From positions 1 through 45,051 of the forward strand of contig NZ_RHOI01000023.1 in assembly GCF_003946165.1 (NCBI RefSeq): 45,051 bases of DNA, written 5' to 3'. A model generated the notes under the pieces. That model did not search any database and was not told the DNA's origin. It was given only the letters and a program-made list of their open reading frames with translations. Within the stretch, counting starts at the first letter, position 1, and the number at the start of each line of letters is the position of its first letter. This DNA is from Lacticaseibacillus baoqingensis. Its GTDB lineage: Bacteria > Bacillota > Bacilli > Lactobacillales > Lactobacillaceae. Both the position numbers and the translations under genes were made by a program. Shown one piece after another: positions 24,793-33,272 of this stretch.

Positions 24793-24986
24793 GGTAATCG
24801 CTCCCTTTTTCTTATTTAGCTTCATCTTACCATGTTGCCGAACAAAAGGACTAATCTCCCAGTAAAAATGCGTCTTTGTTCTGATCGCGCCTGCGCTCAT
24901 CTGCGGCGATCCGGCCAAGAGTATCCGCCTATAACAAGCTGTCTTCAGCAATAAAGTGTCCTAGACCGAATTTTGCCAGACACGCG

Positions 24987-25000
24987 TTAAAGCGCTTGTA
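24987..25000 (+). promoter_or_regulatory. Candidate cre site between deoC and adh
   Basis: TTAAAGCGCTTGTA fits the cre consensus with two deviations and lies in the divergent deoC/adh region, overlapping the -35 area of the adh promoter (candidate TTGTAT at 24996, AT-rich -10 near 25018). CcpA control of both units would make sense. Confidence 0.4.
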
Positions 25001-25061
25001 TTTTCGATTTTTTGTGAAATAATGATCACGTACAAGCTAACATAGTTAGGAGTGTTCATGT

Positions 25062-26183
25062 ATGAAGATCAAAGCAGCAGTGGTTGAGAAACAAAATGCA
25101 GATTTTGTGATCAAAGATGACGTTGAATTGGCTGAGATGGGGCCGGATGATATCCAAGTCCATATGGTTGCCTCTGGGATCTGCCATTCTGATGAAGCGT
25201 TGCGGATCGGCGACGCGGTCATCGACTACCCAATCGTTTTAGGGCATGAAGGTTCTGGGATCGTGGAAAAAGTCGGTCCAGAAGTGACCCAATTCCAACC
25301 TGGTGATCATGTCGTCCTTTCGTTTTATGCTTGCGGGCAGTGCAAGTCCTGCTTGAAAGGGATCCCGACGCAGTGTGAAAACTACGCCCACAACAACTTG
25401 TCTGGCGTTCGGCCAGACGGCAGCAGTCACTTCACCGAAAACGGCAAGCACGTCGCTGACATGTTTGATCAAAGCTCCTTCACGACGACCACTGTCGTCC
25501 GCGAACGCAACGCCGTTAAGGTCCCGAAAGAACTCGACTTGCGCAAGCTCGGACCTTTGGGTTGCGGCTATGTCACTGGCTCTGGGACGGTTTTGAACAC
25601 CCTTAAGCCAAAGCCTGGCGATACGATCGCTGTCTTTGGGACAGGCGCGGTTGGTTTGGCTGCGATGATGGCCGGCCGCATTTCCGGCTGTGTCAAAGTC
25701 ATCGGGATCGATATCGTTGATTCTCGGTTGGACTTGGCCAAAGAACTTGGCGCCACTGACGTTATCAACTCCAAGAATGTGGATGTGGTCAAGGCAGTCA
25801 AGGACTTAACCGATGGTTACGGGGTCAACTGGGCCGTTGATACCACCGGTGTGACGGCAGTCATGGAAAACTCCATCAAAGTCTTGGCCCAAGGCGGCAC
25901 CAGTGCTACCATCGCGGTCACCCCACACCACATCGATGTCGATACTTGGAATGATCTGTGTGTCGACGATAAGAAGATCGTCGGAGTCAATATGGGCGAT
26001 TCCATTCCCCAAATCGATATTCCGCGGTTGATCCAGTTCTATCAAATGGGCGTCTTTGACTTTGATAAGACTGAAAAGTTCTACAGTTTCGATCAAATCA
26101 ATGAAGCCAACGCCGATTCTCGTTCTGGCAAGACGATCAAGCCGATCTTAGTCATCGACGAAGATTACGTGCCTGGCAAGTAA
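25062..26183 (+). CDS. Zinc-dependent NAD(P) alcohol dehydrogenase (AdhC/aryl-alcohol type)
   Basis: A 373-residue medium-chain dehydrogenase of the class III/aryl-alcohol-like branch (COG1062). Catalytic zinc ligands are C41 ('GICHSD'), H62-E63 ('GHEG') and C173 ('GPLGCGYVTG'). The four structural zinc Cys are present (C91, C94, C97, C105 in 'CGQCKSCLKGIPTQC'). The Rossmann motif 'GTGAVGLAAMMAG' binds the nucleotide, with 'GIDIVDSRL' carrying the Asp that favours NAD. The start at 25062 follows TAGGAG; an ATG 4 nt earlier is out of frame. It is a single gene with a strong terminator, divergent from deoC, and may reduce acetaldehyde formed by DeoC. Confidence 0.93.
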   Translation: MKIKAAVVEKQNADFVIKDDVELAEMGPDDIQVHMVASGICHSDEALRIGDAVIDYPIVLGHEGSGIVEKVGPEVTQFQPGDHVVLSFYACGQCKSCLKGIPTQCENYAHNNLSGVRPDGSSHFTENGKHVADMFDQSSFTTTTVVRERNAVKVPKELDLRKLGPLGCGYVTGSGTVLNTLKPKPGDTIAVFGTGAVGLAAMMAGRISGCVKVIGIDIVDSRLDLAKELGATDVINSKNVDVVKAVKDLTDGYGVNWAVDTTGVTAVMENSIKVLAQGGTSATIAVTPHHIDVDTWNDLCVDDKKIVGVNMGDSIPQIDIPRLIQFYQMGVFDFDKTEKFYSFDQINEANADSRSGKTIKPILVIDEDYVPGK

Positions 26184-26192
26184 TCCAAATTA

Positions 26193-26238
26193 AAAAGGAG
26201 CCGACAATGTTTCGCGTGAAACATTGTCGGCTCCTTTT
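26193..26238. terminator. Bidirectional terminator adh / pilus operon
   Basis: A perfect 21-bp stem with a 4-nt GCGT loop (26193-26213 with 26218-26238), ending in TTTT on the plus strand and TTTT on the minus strand. It overlaps the sortase stop codon by two bases. Confidence 0.9.
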
Positions 26239-27067
26239 ATACTGCTTGTTTGCGGCGCTTGATGATCCTGATCAGCAGCCAGATCAACACCCCGACTGCA
26301 GCGATCGCAACAGCGATCAATGCCCAGCTTTGCCACCAGCGCTTGCGGTCACTGGCTTGGGTCTGCTTGGCCAAGTCATCGGTATAAGGCACCCGATGAC
26401 CGGTGACCAATAGCCGGTGCGAGTTGATCATATACGGGGTACACGTCATCAATGTCGCTAAGTCGCGGCCTTTTTCGATTTTTAAGGCATCGACTTGTGT
26501 GGGCTTGACGACTCGGATCCGGTCGACTTGATAGGCTAAATGCCGCTTGCCGACCGTGAGCACGAAGCGGTCCCCTTTTTTCATGTCTTCCAAATCGGTA
26601 AACAACTGCTTCGTCGGCAATCCGCTATGCGCTGACACCACCGTATGCGTGCTTTTGCCGCCACGAGGATAGCTCGTTCCTGGCAACACGACTGCTCCGC
26701 TTTGCAACAGCGTTTCGTTGGTGGTGTCATATAGCGGGATGTTCACTTTCAGCGTCGGGATCGTCACCGCCCCTAACAAATGGCGCCGGCGATACGCAGC
26801 TGAGCCTGAACGGGCCCGATTGGTCTTGAACTCGTCAGCGTTAGGCCGCAAACCATTTTGAGCCAATTCCGCATTATAGGCTTTTTGTTTGGCGCGCAGC
26901 TTGGCTTCATTTTTGGCCGCTTGTTGGCGATCATCTTGCAAGCGCCACTGCACCACGATATTGTTAACTGCATTGGCCACAAAAGGGTAGGAAAACACCG
27001 CTAAGCCAGCGAAAAAGATCAACAGGACGATGATGTCCCCGATGGTACGATGACGCCGCTTAGCCAT
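26237..27067 (-). CDS. srtC: Class C sortase (pilus polymerase)
   Basis: A 276-residue membrane-bound transpeptidase that links pilin subunits and adds the pilus tip. An N-terminal membrane segment (about 11-32) and a C-terminal one (about 247-267) give the two-anchor layout of class C sortases. The catalytic triad is H147 in 'SAHSGLP', C209 in 'TLMTCTPY' and R218 in 'HRLLVTGHR'. The usual DPF/DPW lid motif before the catalytic core is not seen (region 82-96 is Arg-rich). It is the last gene of the pilus operon, 23 nt after the backbone pilin, preceded by GGAGGAAG. Confidence 0.93.
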   Translation of the reverse strand: MAKRRHRTIGDIIVLLIFFAGLAVFSYPFVANAVNNIVVQWRLQDDRQQAAKNEAKLRAKQKAYNAELAQNGLRPNADEFKTNRARSGSAAYRRRHLLGAVTIPTLKVNIPLYDTTNETLLQSGAVVLPGTSYPRGGKSTHTVVSAHSGLPTKQLFTDLEDMKKGDRFVLTVGKRHLAYQVDRIRVVKPTQVDALKIEKGRDLATLMTCTPYMINSHRLLVTGHRVPYTDDLAKQTQASDRKRWWQSWALIAVAIAAVGVLIWLLIRIIKRRKQAV

Positions 27068-27090
27068 AGGCTTCCTCCTTTATTGCGCGG

Positions 27091-28743
27091 TTACGCTTGG
27101 CGCTTCTTGTAGTAAGTGGCTGCACCGCCCATGGCCGCCGCACCGACGATCAAGAAGGCGATGATCCCAGTAGACCCAGTCATTGGCATGGTTCCATCTT
27201 CTGGGGTGTTTTTCACCGTTTGGGCCAAGTTATTGGCTTCGGTCAATTCAAGCGTCCCTTGTGCCCCTTTAGAGATCGTAAACGGCGTGTTCTTATTGGC
27301 GATCAAGAAGCCATTTGGCGCTTTGGTTTCTTCTAGGGTATAGTCGCCAGTTTCTAACCCATTGATCTGCAGCAGTCCTTTTTCGCCAGAAACTAACTTA
27401 GTGGCCTGCGTTGCATCAGTGCTCCAGGAAATAGAAGATGGCGCGTAAAGCCCGTTATTGCCCATCGTCCCATGCAACTGGGCATATTCCGTCTTGCCAC
27501 CAACAGTCCGGTGGATCCGGAATTCGGCTCCTCTCAAGCCGTTTTCGATATCGGTGCTGGAGACCTTGGTAAACTTGTAGCCCCCAGGTTCGATGTCTGG
27601 CGATTGGTCATCCATTTCGACCTTTGTGCCATTATCAAATTCCGCATAGAAGGTATTGTTGATGTCGGCGGTTGGAGTCGCTTGCGCATTGATCTTCATC
27701 GTGTAGCTAAAGGTCAATGTCTTACCGGCTAAGGTTTGCACAAACTTATTCAATGCGGCTTGATCAGCGGTGGCAAAGTTGATGTCGAACTTAAAGCCGG
27801 TGTAATCTTCCGCCCACGTATCTTGACTAGAGTCGCCATAGCCGTTGCCCGCAGCATCTTTGAGGACCTTTAAGATGTCCTCAGTGACTCCGTCGGCGCT
27901 GATCCCATCGATCCCGACAAAGTCTGTCCCAGCTGGGGTCATCTTATCGCTTAAGTTGAAGTAGCGATATACCCAGCCAGCCTCATTTTTCTTGCCAATA
28001 TCCTTTGGAATGGTGACTTTGGTCGTGTATTTCACTTCGTCCCCAACTTCAAAGTTGTAGACTTTGTTATCTGCCGTATGGTCTGGATCACCATTCACCA
28101 ATTCCTTTTGAATCCCGATGTTCTTCGGGTAAACGACAATTTTATCCATATAGTTATTGGACGTTGGATTTTTGGCTGGCAACCCAACGATCAATGGTGC
28201 CGCTGTCAGCAAGCCCAATTCTGCCGCTGAGGTCACTTCTTCAAACAAGTAAATGGCATTCATCCCATTCACCCGTCCTGGCAAGTTTGCAAACCGTGCG
28301 ACCCCTTCTTGACCATCGACGGTTGAGGTGGTGATCACATCATCGCCTTCGGTTGGAATGGTAATGTTATGCGCTTGCTTCAAGTCGTCCCAATTTTCAG
28401 AAATATAGGTGCTGACTTGCGTATTGGTCACGTCTGGATTGTCTTCTTGCAACTGTTCTTTGATCGTCCAGAAAAGTTCAGTGATGTCGATCTTAGCAAA
28501 CTTGACCCCGTTTAATCCTGGTTTGTCGTGTAAGGGGTTATTCGTGGTCCCATCGTTGTAATACTCTTGGGCATCAAACACTTGCTTCTTGTGCAGATCG
28601 ACGGTCACAGTATCTGGTGCTTTGGGTGTTTCTTCTGTCGTATCCGCATGCACGATCGACGTGACCGGCAAGGCAGACAATGCCATGGTGCAAGTCATCA
28701 GGCCAGCAATCAATGCGCGCGTTAGTTTGGTGTCTTTCATCAT
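27091..28743 (-). CDS. Major pilin backbone (SpaA/SpaD-like, LPXTG-type)
   Basis: A 550-residue exported pilin. A signal peptide ends near residue 33. The pilin motif with its joining Lys is 'DKIVVYPKNIG' (K207), the E-box is 'YTLEETKAPNGF' (about 468-479), and the sorting signal is MPMTG (519-523) followed by a hydrophobic stretch and KKRQA. A D2-type isopeptide domain is expected in the middle and a Cna-B/SpaA-like domain at about 385-500. The sortase joins subunits from K207 to the Thr of MPMTG. GGGGGA precedes tandem ATGs. It lies between the minor pilin and sortase, the SpaCBA-srtC layout of L. rhamnosus. Repeated export makes it the shaft of the fibre. Confidence 0.93.
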   Translation of the reverse strand: MMKDTKLTRALIAGLMTCTMALSALPVTSIVHADTTEETPKAPDTVTVDLHKKQVFDAQEYYNDGTTNNPLHDKPGLNGVKFAKIDITELFWTIKEQLQEDNPDVTNTQVSTYISENWDDLKQAHNITIPTEGDDVITTSTVDGQEGVARFANLPGRVNGMNAIYLFEEVTSAAELGLLTAAPLIVGLPAKNPTSNNYMDKIVVYPKNIGIQKELVNGDPDHTADNKVYNFEVGDEVKYTTKVTIPKDIGKKNEAGWVYRYFNLSDKMTPAGTDFVGIDGISADGVTEDILKVLKDAAGNGYGDSSQDTWAEDYTGFKFDINFATADQAALNKFVQTLAGKTLTFSYTMKINAQATPTADINNTFYAEFDNGTKVEMDDQSPDIEPGGYKFTKVSSTDIENGLRGAEFRIHRTVGGKTEYAQLHGTMGNNGLYAPSSISWSTDATQATKLVSGEKGLLQINGLETGDYTLEETKAPNGFLIANKNTPFTISKGAQGTLELTEANNLAQTVKNTPEDGTMPMTGSTGIIAFLIVGAAAMGGAATYYKKRQA

Positions 28744-28769
28744 AGTTCCCCCTATTTGTGTGTCGTTGC

Positions 28770-30032
28770 TTACGAGACATTACGGTGCTTGCGGCGCCAT
28801 ACCAACAGCCATGCCGCAAAGATCAATGCTAATCCCAGGATCACTGCCATCCAAGTGGCCACATCCCCGAGACTCGGTAAAACGTCTTGGCTGCCGCCCC
28901 CTCCTGGCTTGCCAGGTTCAGGCTTGTTTTCGCCAGGGGTTTGTTTTTGATAGTTGTAAACCCGCGGGCGGCCTTTGGTGATCGTGGCTTCTTGAACCAC
29001 GCCAGAAAGGGTTTCATCCATCACTTCGCCATTGACTAATACGGGTAAAAAATTCCCCTCTTCGTCATACCATGACGCTGGCACTTCCACTTTCACCGGT
29101 TGATCGGCTAAGTTGTTGAGATATCCTGGCACTGATTGCAGTTCTTCAAAATAATACGTGCCTTTAGGCAAGAAGCGCTCGCCAGTGTTGACCAGCCCGT
29201 TTTGATCTGAGATGAATAAATTCACCTGCGGATCATGCAGCGGATCAGCAGATTCGATCCATTCATTTTGCAAATCATTGACCGGTGATAACGACAAGTA
29301 GCGCTTCACGCCATTTTGGAGTTCATACAAAGCAAACACAGCGCCTTGCAAGCGGACATGCTCACCTGCTAGTGTCACCCCAAACTTGAAGAAATACGGA
29401 TCGCGGACATACCCGATGTTTTTCGGATAGACATGAATGTCTTCAAGCGCTTCACCACCCACTACCAGCGGTAAGCTGACATAGATCGGTCCGGCTAGCT
29501 TGGTCACATCGACATTCAAGGCCACCTCGGCGTCAACGCCGGTTTCAACGATCAAGTATTTTGCGTTTTGGCCAGCCACTTTCGTCGGTACAGTGACCGT
29601 TGCGACCCCCGCTTCTTGAGCGACGGTTTGGGTGGTGAGCTGGCCGACTGCGCCAGCGGTATTACCAGCTGGCTGCAGCTGATATTTGGCCACCAAGGCT
29701 TGCACTTCTTTACGCGCCATCTTGCTCATGCGCGTGGCGAAGTCTTTTTCACTTTCACCTGGTTGGCCGGCTTGGGCAAACAAGGACGTCGCATCATAAA
29801 CGGTAAAATGCGCCCCGTTGAGCCCGAAGGATTCATCCCCCAGCGTGATCTCTTGGCCTTGGTTGTCATACTGCCATTTGTCGACGTCTTTCAAGCGGGC
29901 GTCGCGATAGATCCGCTTATGCAGCGTGATCGTCACGTCTGATTCAGCCGCAGCCGGCGTCATACTTGGCGCCTTGGCGATGCCAAAGGCGACTAGCATG
30001 AGCCCTAATAGCCACCAAAAACGAGCCTTCAT
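28770..30032 (-). CDS. Minor (basal) pilin, SpaB/SpaE-like, with LPSLG sorting motif
   Basis: A 420-residue exported pilin. A signal peptide ends near residue 29. A pilin motif 'IHVYPKNIGYV' (about 199-209) and an E-box-like 'YYFEELQSVPGY' (about 292-303) are visible. The Pro/Gly-rich tail 'PGENKPEPGKPGGGG' before the anchor is typical of basal minor pilins that dock the fibre on the wall. The sorting signal is LPSLG (385-389), with Leu instead of Thr, followed by a membrane segment and WRRKHR. The ATG overlaps the upstream stop by one base (TGATG), so translation is coupled to the tip pilin. Confidence 0.88.
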   Translation of the reverse strand: MKARFWWLLGLMLVAFGIAKAPSMTPAAAESDVTITLHKRIYRDARLKDVDKWQYDNQGQEITLGDESFGLNGAHFTVYDATSLFAQAGQPGESEKDFATRMSKMARKEVQALVAKYQLQPAGNTAGAVGQLTTQTVAQEAGVATVTVPTKVAGQNAKYLIVETGVDAEVALNVDVTKLAGPIYVSLPLVVGGEALEDIHVYPKNIGYVRDPYFFKFGVTLAGEHVRLQGAVFALYELQNGVKRYLSLSPVNDLQNEWIESADPLHDPQVNLFISDQNGLVNTGERFLPKGTYYFEELQSVPGYLNNLADQPVKVEVPASWYDEEGNFLPVLVNGEVMDETLSGVVQEATITKGRPRVYNYQKQTPGENKPEPGKPGGGGSQDVLPSLGDVATWMAVILGLALIFAAWLLVWRRKHRNVS

Positions 30033-33000
30033 CAGCGTGCACCCCCTTTACGCCGCAGCCACCACAAGCCAGTGCCAACCATCAACAACAAACTGGCCAT
30101 TGCCAGGTAAACCTGATTGCCAGGACCGCCAGTCAATGGCATCGTGCTTGGTTCTGGATGATTGACGAGGCGAATGGCCAAGTGATTCAGCGCGGTACCG
30201 CCTTTGAGTGCAGAGGTAAATTCATATTGATCAGCCAACAGATCATCACCATGATAGGTCACCTTGGTGAGTTCACCTTGAGGCGTGAGGGTAAACTCAA
30301 AGTGGCCTGCCAATGGCAAGAACCCTTTAGGCGCCTTCACTTCATGCAGCGTGTAAGTGCCTGGACGCAGCTTGACCGCGTCAAAGGTCGTGTGACCGTT
30401 GTCGTCAGTGCGCCCGCGCGCGATTTCATCATCGCCTTGTTTGAGCATGAATTCAGCCCCGACGAGGCGCGTCTTATCAGGCGCTTCTTTGATCAAATCG
30501 AGCTGAAAGTCTTTCAGCGGATTCACCACCACGCCAGCTTGTTGATGGTCAGCCGGCCATTGAATATCCCCGTCTTTAGTGATCGTGATCAAGATCGGCG
30601 CCGCTGGTGCATATCCTACTGGCGTCGCGGTTTCGCGTAACCAATAGCTGCCTGGGGCCACTTTTTCAAACGTCACTTGCCCGCCGGCATCACTGGTGGC
30701 AACTGGATACAGGCTTTGACCGCCAGTTTTTTCAGCGAATAAGCCGAAGCTGACTTTAGCCAGCGGTTGGTCGAAGCCATCCACTTTTTTGAAGCCAAAA
30801 TCAAATTCACGGATATTCGGCGTTACTTTGACTGTGACGGGATTAGTTTCTTCTTCATAGCCGAGCTGCAAGTGGCCGTCATACATCTTGACAGTCCCTT
30901 TATTGGTCATCACTTTTTCACTCGTGATCACGTCTGGATCATGTGTGGTTTTGACCGCCATCCGGACACTGAAGTACCCACCGGCAAACGGCATGTTCAT
31001 CACGGTGCTGCCAGGAATCGTGATCACGATATGATCGCGCCCATTTTGCTTTGTTACCGTGACACTGACCCCTGCTAAAGCCGCCGGTCGCGCGTTCGGA
31101 TCGGTTTTTTCATTGAAAACGACCACGTCACTGGCGCGCCCGTTTTGCAAGGTCATGCCAGCAGGCAGCGTATCTTCGATCACGATCTGGCCAGGCCGGC
31201 TGATCAAGTCTTCGATCACCGTGTAGGTTTCCTGGTTGATGTAGTAATACATCTGATTGGCGCCACTGGCGATCTCATTGATATTGGTGCCATCTAATTC
31301 ATTGTCGGTATAGATGGCTCCGGTTTTTTGACTGCTCGTGCCGCCGCCCAGGTTGCCATTCGTCGTGATCGACTTATTGTTGGCCAATTCTGGGATCACA
31401 AACGCTGGGTCCCCAGACGCATTCGCCAGCCAAGTTTCGGTACCGGCAGAATACGTGCCGCGCTTAAAGCTGAACGTCGTGCCTAAAAGGACAAAGCCTG
31501 CGGCACCATCCCCGAAAGTCGGCGCGCCTAAGCGGTCTTGCCACTCTGCATCACGGTCGATGGTTGCAGGGTCAGCTTTTGCCCAGTTCCCCCATTTACG
31601 CGAGGTATACGCATTGATCCGATTGGGATCAGTCGATGCCTTCCATGTATGGGCTTTAAAGCTGTCAAATAGCGCAGGGACAATATTATCCGTCCCCAAG
31701 CTGGTCAGCTTCACGCCGGTGTTTTCTGACACCATCGCACTCGCACCATCGGCAGCCGCCACGAATTCACCAGGGTTCAGCGACGTGAAAGTCAGCTGTG
31801 GCTTAGTGTTGCCAGTGCTTTCAATGAAGTTGATCGCTTGTTTAGTACTTTGATCATAAAAGGTGACGTGCCAATCAAATGAGCGCACGTTAGCGATCGA
31901 GATCCCGGAATAGAAGTTATTGGAAAAGTCGATCCCAACGGTGGTCCCACCCCATTCAGCATTGCGGTAAACGATGTTATCGATCACCACATAGGCACCG
32001 ATCGCTACTGGGTCGCCGGTGGTTTGGGCAAAGCCTACGTTGCTGTAGTCCAAATTTAACGTGGCTTTTTCTGCAGCTGCTTGGGAATCAAAAATCACTG
32101 CAGTTGCCGTTGAATTTTCCACGTAGTCAGTGGAAACATTGTTTTGCATCAAGGCTTGCGACTCATATTTATACCTTGGCGCATTGGTCCCCTTAAAATA
32201 GGTTCTGTGGTGGCCGTCAGCATTGGCGACAGCCACTTGCAACGATGCGCGAGCAGCCATAGTCAACACCAAGTTCGTCCCGATCGTTGGATTAGCCGTT
32301 CCCGGTGCCGGCAATGAGGCTAACGATTCGATCGTTGATTGTGGTGTCGCTGCTTCAGCCGCTGGAGCGGCGTCGGCAGCTGGCGGCGTATCTGGTTGCG
32401 TTTCTGATGCGGCTTCTTGTGCTGGTCCATCTTCCTCCGTTTCTTTTTTTGGCTCATCTGCTGGATCAGGCGCCACAGCCGTCACTTGATGCGGACCGGC
32501 GATCTCTGCCGTCAATAAATCAGCGGTGATCACAGGTGCTTCTTCAACGGCGACTGATGGCGCTTGATCGCCGATCGCAGTGGCACCAGCCGGGCCTTGC
32601 TCATTGAGCTGCGCCGTGACATAAAGCGTGGTCGTCGTTTTGGGGGTGGTAAACACCAAGTCCCCTTGACTATGCGTCGTATACGCTTTTTCGATCAACC
32701 ACTGATGCTCTGGACGATCATCCGTCGCTTGCAGCTCCTGCCACTGCGGTTCTGGCACAGCATCAGGTGTCAAGCGCTCTTGGGCGCTGGCGTCTGTGCT
32801 GACGCGCAATTTCAATGCGCGCTCCTGCTCAGTTTGGGCGCGGGTATAATGCAGGGTCCACTGACGCTGATCGTTGACCACTGCATCTTTGACTGTCAGC
32901 TTGAGTTGCGACTGGTCGATCACCGTCGTCTCCGCACTAGTTTCCGCGCGCACGGGTTGCAAGCCGACTAACGCACTGAATTGCGTGATCAGTAAGAATA

Positions 33001-33034
33001 ACGCTAGTGCTGCATTGAGCAACCTACGTTTCAT
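30032..33034 (-). CDS. Large tip pilin/adhesin with SpaA-type repeats
   Basis: A 1000-residue exported surface protein and first gene of the pilus operon. A signal peptide ends near residue 30. After an acidic Ala/Pro/Glu stretch (about 190-245), a long beta-rich region with no von Willebrand A motif follows. Two SpaA/Cna-B-like repeats lie at about 760-850 and 855-945, each with an E-box-like 'YWLRETATPVGYAP' or 'YTLHEVKAPKGFLP'. The sorting signal is MPLTG (965-969), then a membrane segment and RRKGGAR. In lactobacilli the tip protein carries adhesion; ligand unknown. GGAGG precedes the ATG at 33034. The 33035-33212 stretch upstream is AT-rich and holds the operon promoter, which I could not fix. 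Confidence 0.87.
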   Translation of the reverse strand: MKRRLLNAALALFLLITQFSALVGLQPVRAETSAETTVIDQSQLKLTVKDAVVNDQRQWTLHYTRAQTEQERALKLRVSTDASAQERLTPDAVPEPQWQELQATDDRPEHQWLIEKAYTTHSQGDLVFTTPKTTTTLYVTAQLNEQGPAGATAIGDQAPSVAVEEAPVITADLLTAEIAGPHQVTAVAPDPADEPKKETEEDGPAQEAASETQPDTPPAADAAPAAEAATPQSTIESLASLPAPGTANPTIGTNLVLTMAARASLQVAVANADGHHRTYFKGTNAPRYKYESQALMQNNVSTDYVENSTATAVIFDSQAAAEKATLNLDYSNVGFAQTTGDPVAIGAYVVIDNIVYRNAEWGGTTVGIDFSNNFYSGISIANVRSFDWHVTFYDQSTKQAINFIESTGNTKPQLTFTSLNPGEFVAAADGASAMVSENTGVKLTSLGTDNIVPALFDSFKAHTWKASTDPNRINAYTSRKWGNWAKADPATIDRDAEWQDRLGAPTFGDGAAGFVLLGTTFSFKRGTYSAGTETWLANASGDPAFVIPELANNKSITTNGNLGGGTSSQKTGAIYTDNELDGTNINEIASGANQMYYYINQETYTVIEDLISRPGQIVIEDTLPAGMTLQNGRASDVVVFNEKTDPNARPAALAGVSVTVTKQNGRDHIVITIPGSTVMNMPFAGGYFSVRMAVKTTHDPDVITSEKVMTNKGTVKMYDGHLQLGYEEETNPVTVKVTPNIREFDFGFKKVDGFDQPLAKVSFGLFAEKTGGQSLYPVATSDAGGQVTFEKVAPGSYWLRETATPVGYAPAAPILITITKDGDIQWPADHQQAGVVVNPLKDFQLDLIKEAPDKTRLVGAEFMLKQGDDEIARGRTDDNGHTTFDAVKLRPGTYTLHEVKAPKGFLPLAGHFEFTLTPQGELTKVTYHGDDLLADQYEFTSALKGGTALNHLAIRLVNHPEPSTMPLTGGPGNQVYLAMASLLLMVGTGLWWLRRKGGAR

Positions 33035-33212
33035 GAGTAGCCTCCTTCCAATACTGGTTCCCCCTATCAGCTAGTTCGACGCACCCCCTTATTGTTACAA
33101 TCAGATTCGTCTACAAATTAAGGTTATCACGCTCACCCGTCAGAAATACAATCAAACGACTCAAATAAACGAATTTTTTTTAATAGAATAAGATAACAGC
33201 CGTCATTTAATG

Positions 33213-33247
33213 GCAAAAAAAAGCGTGCTCCGGAAATCGGAACACGC
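33213..33247 (-). terminator. Terminator of the GGDEF-EAL gene
   Basis: On the minus strand a stem of about 10 bp (GCGTGTTCCG with CGGAGCACGC, one wobble) is followed by TTTTTTTT, some 25 nt after the stop. It separates this gene from the pilus operon downstream. Confidence 0.85.
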
Positions 33248-33272
33248 ATTTATTCCTATATATTGTGCCCGC

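Noticed and set aside
24793-24951. 53-residue extension of DeoC
   Set aside because: DeoC proteins begin at [16 protein letters not shown] precedes the GTG at 24792.
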